Of a DNA stretch of 64,000 nucleotides, positions 25,781-34,844 are shown in pieces. The translations under genes were made by a program, and so were the position numbers. The notes under the pieces were generated by a model that ran no database searches, was not told where the DNA came from, and saw nothing but the letters and a program-made list of their open reading frames with translations. Source of the stretch: Gossypium raimondii (lineage: Eukaryota; Streptophyta; Magnoliopsida; Malvales; Malvaceae); the NCBI RefSeq assembly GCF_025698545.1, contig NC_068569.1, positions 248,001-312,000 of the forward strand, read 5' to 3'. Numbering within the stretch: the first letter of the stretch is position 1; each line of letters opens with the position of its first letter.

Positions 25781-26412
25781 AGAGGTGATCATGAGCCGGG
25801 CCAGGCCTAAAAAAATTTTCGGCCCGGGCCCGGCCCGAAATATGGGACTAAAATTTTGTCCAGGCCCGACCTGAGAAAAAATTCCTAAGCCCGGCCCGAC
25901 CCCTTTTTTTTAGTAAACACCAAAATTGTATAAAAAACCTGCAAAATATCCATACATTAACCAATCAACATATTTAATTTTATAATAAAATATAAATTGT
26001 AAGCTAAATTAAATTTTCAACAATTATAAAAGAAGTATCCTAAAAAGCAACCGAAGAAACATCATCCTCATCGTCCTCATCGTCCTTTTTGCAACCAATT
26101 TATTATATTCGAAAATGTATTTTAAAAATAAAAAATAAATATTTATTATATATATTTATTATATAAGTACTAAATGTCTAACGAGAAATGGAGAAATGAG
26201 AAATGTATTTTAAAAATAAAAATATATATTTATTATATATTCGGGCCCGACGGCAGGGCCCGGGCCAAAAAAGTTTTGCTCGAGGCCCGACTCGTTTTCT
26301 AAACGGGCATCATTTTTTGCTCAAACCCATATTTCAGGCCTATATTTTACCTGAACCCTCCCATATTTCGGGCGGGCCGTCGGGCCGGGCCGCCCAACCC
26401 ATGATCACCTCT
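25781..26412. mobile_element. Mutator-like MITE with GC-rich GGCCCGG arms, 632 bp
   Basis: The ends are inverted repeats: AGAGGTGATCATG at 25781-25793 and its exact complement at 26400-26412. The flanks 25771-25780 (ACTTTTAATT) and 26413-26422 (ACTCTTGATT) agree at 8 of 10 positions and look like an aged 9-10 bp target-site duplication, the size made by Mutator-type transposases. Both arms are full of GGCCCGG runs, while the core is AT-rich. No coding capacity. The element sits directly in front of the DiT1 gene fragment. Confidence 0.75.
26113..26245. repeat. AT-rich tandem pair inside the MITE
   Basis: AAATGTATTTTAAAAATAAA followed by a TATTTATTATATA tail occurs twice, near 26113 and 26200, about 87 bp apart. 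It looks like an internal duplication within the element. Confidence 0.5.
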
Positions 26413-26475
26413 ACTCTTGATTTAAGTTTCCTCTTTCGTTTTCTTTTCTTTGTTGATTTTCTTGATATCCAAACA

Positions 26476-26814
26476 ATGGAGAGTTTAGCCCTCCACTACT
26501 CTTTCACCACCGCTACCATCATCACCACTCCTTTCTCACTTAATCTAGGCGTTTTCATCCATTTTCGCTCTAAACCCATATCCGAACCGTCCCTTCCGTA
26601 CATTTTCCCACCATCTTCTTCATTCCCCGCCTTCCGATCCCCTTTCAATTCTCTCTTGTTTTCCTCTCTTCCCAAATGAAGAAACCCTTTACTTTTTCTT
26701 CCCTGTGCCACTTCTCAAAAAGGCAAGGATCCACCACCTCAAACGACACCTTTTCTTCTTCCGCCCCCGCAAGGAGCTAAACTCCTTCCTTTCCTCATCT
26801 CAATTTCAATAGGC
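26476..26814 (+). pseudogene. truncated 5' fragment of a plastid dicarboxylate transporter gene (DiT1)
   Basis: A 113-codon stretch from ATG at 26476 begins MESLALHYSFTTATIITTPF, a Ser/Thr-rich plastid transit peptide. It ends PPPQGAKLLPFLISISIG, which matches the segment just before the first membrane helix of 2-oxoglutarate/malate translocator DiT1 (family motif PPPQGAKLIP...ISVSIGLIVRF, recalled). One in-frame TGA interrupts it at 26677-26679. After ISISIG the match stops abruptly and MULE transposase sequence begins about 50 bp later. None of the roughly 12 membrane helices of a whole DiT1 is present. This is a captured or duplicated gene fragment, not a working gene. Confidence 0.75.
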
Positions 26815-26864
26815 AGTAACAATAGGGGAAGAAGAATAAGAACAGTGAGAGAGCAAGAATTTGA

Positions 26865-27215
26865 GTGTTTGATGCACTTCGTTATCCATGCGCTCATGTT
26901 ATTGCAGCTTGTCAGAATCTCCGTCTGGATCCGATGAGCTATGTGGACGAAGTGTACAAATTAGAAAACAAGTACAGCGTCTGGAGACACGTTTTCCCAC
27001 TGGTCCCAGATGAACGTAAGTGGCCGTCCGTATCTCTTGCTCCTTTTAAGCTGTTACCGGATAGAGAATTACGTCGTAAACCAAAGGGTCGACCTTGCTC
27101 GACTAGAATACGTAACAATATGGATATCCGAGAAACAACCAGCCAACAGAAGTTGTGCAGATGGTGTAGGGATCCAGGCCATACAAGCCGATCATGCCCT
27201 AATCGGAATAGTTGA
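26865..27215 (+). mobile_element. 3' tail of a Mutator-like (MULE) transposase gene
   Basis: The open stretch reads VFDALRYPCAHVIAACQNLR, the end of a SWIM zinc finger. Then come YVDEVYKLENKYSVWRHVFP and a CCHC zinc knuckle, CRWCRDPGHTSRSCP, before the stop at 27213-27215. This order is the C-terminus of MuDR/MULE transposases. The catalytic part is absent, replaced upstream by the DiT1 fragment. It cannot encode an active transposase. It is convergent with the PMD remnant, recalling the convergent gene pair of MuDR elements. Confidence 0.8.
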
Positions 27216-27354
27216 ATGTAATTGTAAATAAATTATATTTTTTCAATTATTTATTGATAATTGTATTAATTGTTAGTAACAGTCAAAATATTTTTTCAAA
27301 TCTAACATTATGTGAATGTAAAAATATTAACTGATAATTGTATTAATTGTTAGT

Positions 27355-27582
27355 AGAATTATCAAATAATATCAAAATATTTAAAATATTTGTACAAATT
27401 AATTAATCTCATTTTATTACATCAAATAATATCAAAATAACTCAAAAAAATTTCTATTTTATTACGTCAAATAAACTTCTATTTTATTACATCAAATAAT
27501 ATCAAAATTAATCAAAAAAATTTTCTATTTTATTACATAAAATAATATCAAAATATTCAAAATATTTGTACAAATAAATTTA
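27355..27582. repeat. degenerate AT-rich tandem repeat
   Basis: The phrase ATCAAATAATATCAAAAT recurs four times, at about 27361, 27420, 27499 and 27538, separated by TTTCTATTTTATTAC blocks. This gives an irregular array with 40-80 bp spacing between the two convergent transposon gene remnants. Confidence 0.6.
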
Positions 27583-28006
27583 AATACGGCAATCAATGTC
27601 TATGCCCGAGGGGTTCAGTGCCACATGGCGGCCGTCGACGGTTATGCGCTGGATTCCTCCTTTCTCTAGCTTCCGGCGACGGTTGTTGTTCCTCCGGTAG
27701 GGATTCTGGTTCTTCCGGTACGGCATCTGGTTGTCAGACTTGGGACGATGATCCACCTTCAAAGAATAGTGTATGTGGAGGTGTTTGCATCACGAACGGC
27801 GAAGGTGTTTGAAACCCATACGTTGGTGGGGATTGGTAAAAAGGAGAGCTCCCCGACAGCCCCTCTTGCGATACCTCGTGCGCCACTGGCCTATACATCG
27901 GCGGTCCACTCAACATAACAGGAAATGAAACTGAATCGGGCATTTGGCTCCAACCTGCTATAGGACTCGGGTTAGGATACATATAAGGGCTAGGAAACGC
28001 ACCTGG

Positions 28007-30622
28007 TGTAACACCCCTTACCCGAGACCGTCGCCGGAATCGAGTACGAGATGTTATCCAATTTAACTTACCGATTCGGAGCATAAAAATTTGCCTTTAA
28101 AATTAAATTCACTGTTCACAGCAAAACCGTCTACCTGTATAACTGTCACTAATTTAATTATAACTCGAGTTACAGAACTCAAAATTTAAATCCGTAAATT
28201 TTCCCTGAAACTAGACTCATATTACTACTTACCATAAAATTTTCAGAATTTTTGACTTGGCCAATTAGTACAGTTTATTCATTAAAGTATCCCCTGTTTC
28301 ACAGCTCGACAGATCTGACCTCTCGGCACTAAAAATCAATTATCTCTTTGTACAGAATACATATAAGGTTATCGTTTTTTTTCTTTTGAAAATAGACTCA
28401 CTAAGAAATCTACACATATAAATTATGACCCATAATTCTTTCTGTACAATTTATAATGATTTTTCAAAGTCAGAATAGGGGACTTCAAAAACCATTCTGA
28501 CCCTATCTCACTAAAATTAAAATATCTCAAAATACAGAATTCCTTTGCCTACACCGTTTCTTTCATATAAAAATAGACTTGATAAGATTTAATTCCATAT
28601 ATAATTCACTCTCTAATTCCATTTCTACTATTTATGGTGATTTTTCACATTCACGTCACTGCTGCTGTCAAAGAAACTGCTTCTTTGAATTAGTTACCAT
28701 TTTAACATACATAACACCAAAACATATTCTTTAATAGCTACTTCAATAGCTAATATTAGCTATATCATTTGAACATGCTCAAAATGATCAAGACCCCATA
28801 CATGCCATAGTTTAAACATTTTGAAAAGCACATAATACCGAGATGATTATGATAGTGTGATACGAGCTCCGACGATCCCCACTTCGATCAAGTTCAAATC
28901 ACTATATAACAAAGGAAAAGAAGAAATGTGTAAGCTATAAATAGCTTAGTAAGTTACATGTAAACAATAATTACTCATTTAATAATTAACACTTTTAACA
29001 TATAATTAATCAAAACATTTCTTAGCAATTTCAATCACTTATACATGCACAATCTTACCAATTCACTTGCATGTACATTTTCACACTTAACATTTATCAC
29101 TATGCTCATTCTTTTCAAATGTACCTGCATACACACTTCATTTCATATTCACTTTAACTCATTATTAATCCCGTTGAACACTGGAATATACACAGATATC
29201 GTAGAGATTTAGCACATAAGTGCAACACTGATATGTAGCCGGCTACCACTGTTATGTAGCCGGCTACCACGAAATGTAGCCGGTTACCATCAAACGTAGC
29301 AAAGCTACCACCGATCAATAACACTGAAATGTCCACGGGCTGCTCACACAAGGCTGTCAGTGTCTCGCAACACATGCTAGATCACCCAGCACCGGGACTC
29401 ACTGTAACATCTGTAACATCGATCTCTAGTGACATGTCACTTGTATCCACTTCTATTCCTAAGTTCAACCGGAATTTACACTTAACACTTTATTTTCAAC
29501 ACTTTAACACTTGAATAATTCATGAATAATTTTCCTTCCACATTGAATATTAATTCACATATCAAATATAATTCACAATTTATAAAAATATAACTATTAT
29601 TTACACGTAACTTACCTCGGATGCAAAACGACTATTTTTGTAATTTAGTCGATAACTTTCTCTTTTCCCGATCATTTCCACTATTTCTTCTTTCTTGATC
29701 TATATTAACACAATTTAATACATTTTATCAACATTTCATTCAAATACAATTCATACACAACATTTTGGCAAATTTACATTTTCCCCGAAACTTTTCAAAA
29801 TTCCACTTTTGTCCCTAAGCTCGTAAAAATAAAATTCACTAAATTTTAAATTTCAAACTTCACTAAATCATATTTCATGCTCATAACAGCCCTCAATTTC
29901 ACAAAATCACAACTTTATGCACACTTTACCATCTTTCACAATTTAGCCCTTTTCAACATTTTCATCAAAATTCATCTAGTAAAACTTGTAATTAACACTT
30001 CAAACATTCATTATCTAACATCACTAATCAATTTACAATTATATCATGAATGGGTCAATTTTAAACTTTAATTTCATTTAAATTAAATGGTAGAAACATG
30101 AAATTCAAGCTTCAATAAGCATAAAAATACGAAAATAATCAAAAGCGGGCAAGAAATCACTTACAATTGAGCTTAGGAAGTTCAAGAACCCTAGCTATGG
30201 TGACATGAATTTTTTGGCAGCAAACGTCTGATTTTAAGAAGATGAACACTTGTTTTCATCTTTATTTTGTCTTTATTCAATTTGGACAAAATGCCCTTGA
30301 CCCATTACTTAGATATTTTTCTAGAAATACCCTTTTGTGTCCATAACACTAATTTATGGTCTAATTGCCACATAAACACTTCCAATTTCATGCAATAATT
30401 CAATTAAGTCATTTAATCACTAATTAGACACACTTTGCATTTTCTCGATTTAGTCCTAAAAATTCAATTAGGCACTAAATCATTAAAATTTTCTATCCAT
30501 ATTTTCACACAATATTTCAATCAATCAGTAATTAATAAAAATTTATAAAATTAAACTATTTCACTTCGGATTTGTGGTTACGAAACCACTATTCCGATTA
30601 GGCCCTATTTCGGGCTATCACA
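28007..30622. mobile_element. solo LTR of an LTR retrotransposon (probably Ty3/Gypsy), 2.6 kb
   Basis: The sequence begins TGTAACACCCC and ends GGGCTATCACA, so it has TG...CA ends, and it is flanked by the identical 5-bp duplication CCTGG (28002-28006 and 30623-30627). There is no gag or pol and no second LTR, so it is a solo LTR left by recombination between the two LTRs. It sits inside the Pro-rich tail of the PMD remnant and is therefore younger than that gene copy. The family call rests on the size and the end sequence, which resemble Gypsy LTRs I recall from cotton. Age cannot be measured from one LTR; the perfect target duplication suggests it is not ancient. Confidence 0.85.
29233..29312. 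repeat. short palindromic tandem repeat inside the solo LTR
   Basis: Four units of about 20 bp, the first two centred on the perfect palindrome GTAGCCGGCTAC and the later ones diverged. Confidence 0.7.
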
Positions 30623-32354
30623 CCTGGCATCATCTAAAAAGGCGGTTGCGTGGGTATCATCGGTTGAACTGCTGCGTCGGGTGACTGTGTCGGTGCTCTC
30701 GTTGGGCTTGGTGATTGCATGGTCGCTGATGATAAGCCGGGTGAATGTCTGGGCCTCGTTGAGGGGCTGCCTTCGTTGTTTTGTCATCTTGGATTTAGAG
30801 GCCCGCGTCTTTCCCTTTCGACACGTATTTGCCGCTGCCTATCCTCTGGCATCAGTAAATACGGCTTTGCCATGGATCCTAAACCATGGCATGTATTCTG
30901 GAACGCATGCTAACTCCGGAACGATGATTGGTTCCCGAGTAGGTATATATTCATACCGATCTTCCCACATTTCCATGTACTCGGACCAGTATCTTGGTCA
31001 ATCCATATTCAATTACCGAAGGTCGACTTTGTATTGATCGTCAAACACCTCAGGATCTACGGGAATCGGTTGTCTACATCCAAACTGTCGTAGCACTCTG
31101 TCTGACTGGTGCGGCTCCACAGTTGCGTAGTTGATCAACACGACTTTCACGTGCCAAGCTTGTGGATTTTGTAAGAACTCTTCCGGAATTACTGCCCGAA
31201 TTACCGGATCCTCGTATGGTGTCTATTGAAACTATATGAACATGATAGAAATATTAGTTATACACATAATACTAAATACTAAATACCAATCGACTAGCGA
31301 ATGTATGGAAATATCTATTTTATTTAATACTTACTTGTGCTTCCGACCGTTGGTCCAATAGAAGCCGTATATCTTCAAGAGAAGTAGGTAATCGAGCATG
31401 ACTTGCCGGATGGTTCCACCTAATTAAATAAATTTTTAGCATACTTTTATTTTTAAAAATCTACATAATAATTGTAAAATCTAATATAAAATTTACCTCG
31501 TTATGAGTGGGAATGTATATGGGTCGTCCACTAGAGGACGTAGAAATGGAAAGCGAAACCGTGCCTATGACTGCAGTAATGACAGGCAACCTCCGATTTT
31601 TGCTCTCCTCGGTAGCGTCGCCCCGCACATCTCCCGATATAACGTTGCCAAGACGGCAGACCCCTAACTCAATTCACCGGCTGCTCTAAAATCAACGAGT
31701 TTCAGCAGCCATCTTAGATGTATGCGGCTCCTTGACGTGTCGGGCATCAGATAACCTCCAATTAATTGAAGAATATATGCCCGAGCATATTGGATTCTTT
31801 CAATTTCAGTTGAATCTTCATTCGGATTAGGTGTCACGTAACCAGCCCATCTCAATCTTACCTCCCTCCATTTTCTCCGGAATAGCGCCCAAAAGATCGT
31901 AGCACACCGCCCCCCCAATCGCTAGATTGGGCAGACCCGGTGACTGGGTACCCGTCCACCAGCAATCCCAATTTAGACTGACATCTTCTAGAGTGATAGT
32001 GCACTCTCTACATGGAAGATGGAATGTGTGCGTCTCGGGTCTCCACCTCTCGATCAACGCACTGATTAGTTTCGGGTCCACCTTGCATCCCCGGCCTACC
32101 GTCGCCACGTGCCAAAAACCCGCTTCCCGCAGGTAGTTCTCTACCAACGGTGATGGAGGACCATGCATATTCCAGATATTGCATTCCAATACCCGATCTA
32201 CAGACTTTTATAACAAATAATAAATTAATAATTATCTAAAAATGAATAAATAAAAATTTCTTAAATAATATTTAGAAATTAAATTTAACACTTACCATTT
32301 TCATTTGTTCCACCGATATGTGATGCTTATCAAGACAGTCAATTCTCCGGCCAT

Positions 32355-33092
32355 TTAAAACAAAATTTTTAAAATTATTTAAAAAAATAGAGTTAGGAGA
32401 AATTTAAGAGGAACTTGAGAGCAAATTGAGATTAAATATGGATTTGAGAGAAATTTGGAAGGAATTTGAGAGCAAATTGAGAGGAAATTTAGAGGAAATT
32501 GAGAGGAAATTTGAGAGAGGATTAGTTTGTGAAAAAAAAAAGGTGGGGGTATTTATAGTTTTTTTTTGACCGTTGGGGGGGCAACGGTCAAATTTTTGAC
32601 CGTTGCACTGTTCACACGTGGGGCAAGTCTAGGATGCGATTTGTTGCCACGTCAGCAAAGCGTGCTGACATGGCCGCGACTTGCTGGCGCGTCCCCTGAC
32701 ATCGCGCTGACGTGGACGAGATTTACCGGAAAATGATCCATTCCGGTAAATAATTAAATATCGAGCCTATTTTAGTAATTTAAAAAAAAAAGTCTTTTTT
32801 GTGTAAATTGCCCACTATCCTTTACCCTAAAATTAATTTCCTATACAAAATTGAACGCGAAACTAGAAAGAGAGATTAAAGATTTCCCCTAGTTTGGCTT
32901 TCATTTGTGTCCTCCATATGAATTCGCGTGTATTGGAGTTTGGAATGGTCATTTCTTGCTCAATGCATTCAAGCTCGTAAAAACATCATCAAATACATTA
33001 TATTAAAATATTCTATCTATGACTATCTACTTCTGGCTAAACAAACACCAAGGTCAAACACTAAAATGTTTTTACAATTGCAATGATTATAA
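32355..33092. other. upstream part of the PMD element, then spacer
   Basis: Purine-rich degenerate repeats (GAGAGGAAATTT-like) lie at 32395-32520. The inverted pair GACCGTTG / CAACGGTC is at 32568-32590, and GC-richer sequence at 32610-32760 repeats GCTGACGTGG / GCTGACATGG. I read about 32360-32830 as the promoter and end region of the transposon that carried the PMD gene; no terminal repeat partner was found. The rest is the 3' side of the DUF4228 gene. Confidence 0.4.
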
Positions 33093-33611
33093 CTAAACAT
33101 TTTGGACTAGGTTTCCTTCCTGCAAATCCGATTCGCTTCGGCGATTAAATGATTTTTCTCTGATGGTGTCCAAGACAGGTTTCCAAGGACGCATGCGGGA
33201 CAACCTTTGTGCCCCACAAGACACAAGCCCTGAATCAGGCGAGGGCCAGAGCGGGGTGGAGGCAGGCTGAGTGGAGGAGTTGGGCTTGGTGGACTTGGCT
33301 TTGGCAGTGAGCTTTCTGGCAATAGATGCCAAAGACACATGAGACACATCAGACTGCAGAGTGGTGTAAGGTAGAAGAAAATAAATATGGCCAGCTTGAA
33401 GAATAGTATCAGGTTGAAGACCCAACTGGGAGCAGTCGGAAAGGAGTTGAGCTGGAGTGCAAAGGAACTGCTTTGGTGGGCGATCGGTGCCAGTGACTTC
33501 ACTCACCGAAACAGGGTGGTCAAAATCTTGTACCAACCCATTCAGGTGAACCACTCGGATCATATTCTTCACTCCACACGATGATGATCTACAAGACAAA
33601 CTACAACCCAT
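33093..33611 (-). CDS. DUF4228 (PADRE) domain protein, intronless
   Basis: A complete 172-residue frame. The N-terminus MGCSLSCRSSSCG offers Gly2 for myristoylation and nearby Cys residues for palmitoylation, so membrane attachment is likely. The DUF4228 core follows: IRVVHLNGLVQDFDHPVSVS, then ATG-x-PP-like TDRPPKQFLCTPAQLLSDC, then LQAGHIYFLLPYTTLQSDVS. The C-terminal third is Ser/Pro-rich and basic. DUF4228 genes form a plant family often induced by pathogens and abiotic stress; the biochemical role is unknown. The start at 33611 is the only sensible ATG. A TATA box lies about 110 bp upstream. The neighbouring transposon nest ends just downstream of its 3' end. Confidence 0.88.
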   Translation of the reverse strand: MGCSLSCRSSSCGVKNMIRVVHLNGLVQDFDHPVSVSEVTGTDRPPKQFLCTPAQLLSDCSQLGLQPDTILQAGHIYFLLPYTTLQSDVSHVSLASIARKLTAKAKSTKPNSSTQPASTPLWPSPDSGLVSCGAQRLSRMRPWKPVLDTIREKSFNRRSESDLQEGNLVQNV

Positions 33612-33718
33612 TTGATATCGATCTCTCTTGCCTTTGCCTTTGCCTATTCTTGTAGAAACTAAAAAGGAACAAAGGCTAATCTACCAATTGAGTAAGACGC
33701 TGTGCAACTACTTGGGAT

Positions 33719-33726
33719 TTTTATAT
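33719..33726 (-). promoter_or_regulatory. TATA box of the DUF4228 gene
   Basis: On the minus strand TATATAAA lies about 110 bp before the ATG at 33611, giving a leader of roughly 80 nt. Confidence 0.55.
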
Positions 33727-33729
33727 ACC

Positions 33730-34844
33730 AACTATCCTCCTAATTTCAAAGTTATTACTGTTTTGGATAGTAACAAGTGGAAATTTCGGAATCAAAATAC
33801 TTTTTCTGTTTTTCGTCTTACATAGAAGGAAACTCGTTGGTATTACTCAGATTTTGATTGGTTGAACAAGTGGGAGTAGTGGGCGTGGAGTTCGGGTAAT
33901 TAAATTTAAAGTTGAGATGGACTTGGTCAAGATTCCAAACACTTGATAGGAACAGACTTCGTCCAGTCCAAACCCCCTAATTCAAGTTACCCCAACCATA
34001 GCTCACGTCAACTTTCCTCAAGTCTGGTCCCTTTGTTAATGTTTAACCAAACATTACTTTCACTTTTTCTTTTATTATTTCACACACAAATTTAGATTTT
34101 TTTTTCGTCTTCTTTTTTCATGAGAAGAGTATTTCTAACTCAAGTTAAACTTTGTCAATTCATATGAAATTCGAAATTAATTCCGGTCAAATCGGAAGCA
34201 TTAACAAATGCATTGCACAAACTCAAATTCATCATCTTATCCTTATAGAAATGAAGCCACTTTCACCTTAAACAACTTAATCAAATTCTACTATTAATTT
34301 TTATGTGTAAATTGCCTCTCTTCTTTAATTACGTCATTGTGTAAACATAGCAAGTTAACATGCATTACACACCTAACAATTTAATCTCAACTCGATTGAC
34401 GTCAATATTGTTGTTAGTGTAAAAAGATGTAGTTTTGAACTTGCTAAAACGCCTTTAAGGGTAGGGAAGGAGTTATGGTTAATTTTAAGCACTGTATAAA
34501 AAAAGAGTTATCATGGATTGAAATTTCAATATTCAAGAAGTGCAAAGATAAAAAAACGACCAAATTACAATATAAAGACTCAATCTGAAACTTACATATG
34601 GTACGAGGATTAATGGTAAAATTTGACCTTTTCATATATCTAACCAAAGTTGCCTATAAGAACTTATAAAGAAAATAACAATGTTACAATAATTATTAGA
34701 AAAAGGGTGCAAGCAGCAGCTTTGTTTTTGAACTTCAAAATTATTACATCCCCAACAATTCTCTCTAAATCGGAAAAAAATCTACATGCAATTGACGTAA
34801 ACCCAGCAAGTTGTTATTGTCACATCCAAACAAAAAATTTATAT
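33730..34844. other. intergenic, no gene seen
   Basis: Promoter side of the DUF4228 gene and 3' side of the GT14 gene. AT-rich, with no recognisable element. Confidence 0.5.

Larger units (their letters stand above)
27593..32354 (-). pseudogene. decayed PMD (MAIN-like / 'PP7 long form homolog') gene, split by a solo LTR
   Basis: Minus-strand pieces match the plant mobile domain family common in dicot genomes. Near 32340-32160 are DKHHISVEQMK and PPSPLVENYLREAGFWHVAT. In 32100-31660 are LISALIERWRPETHTFHLPC and RSRIHLRWLLKLVDFRAAGE. Weaker pieces run through 31640-30640, and the Pro-rich tail (FPSPYMYPNP, YQSPPTYGFQTPSPFVMQTP) lies at 28000-27593. PMD proteins derive from or travel with transposons; a few host copies (MAIN, MAIL1) work in meristem upkeep. 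This copy has several breaks plus the LTR insertion and is not expected to be functional. Its position tail to tail with a MULE transposase end suggests it was carried by a Mutator-like element. Confidence 0.75.

Noticed and set aside
29877-30071. Small frame inside the solo LTR
   Set aside because: LTRs of this kind are non-coding and the peptide is low-complexity.
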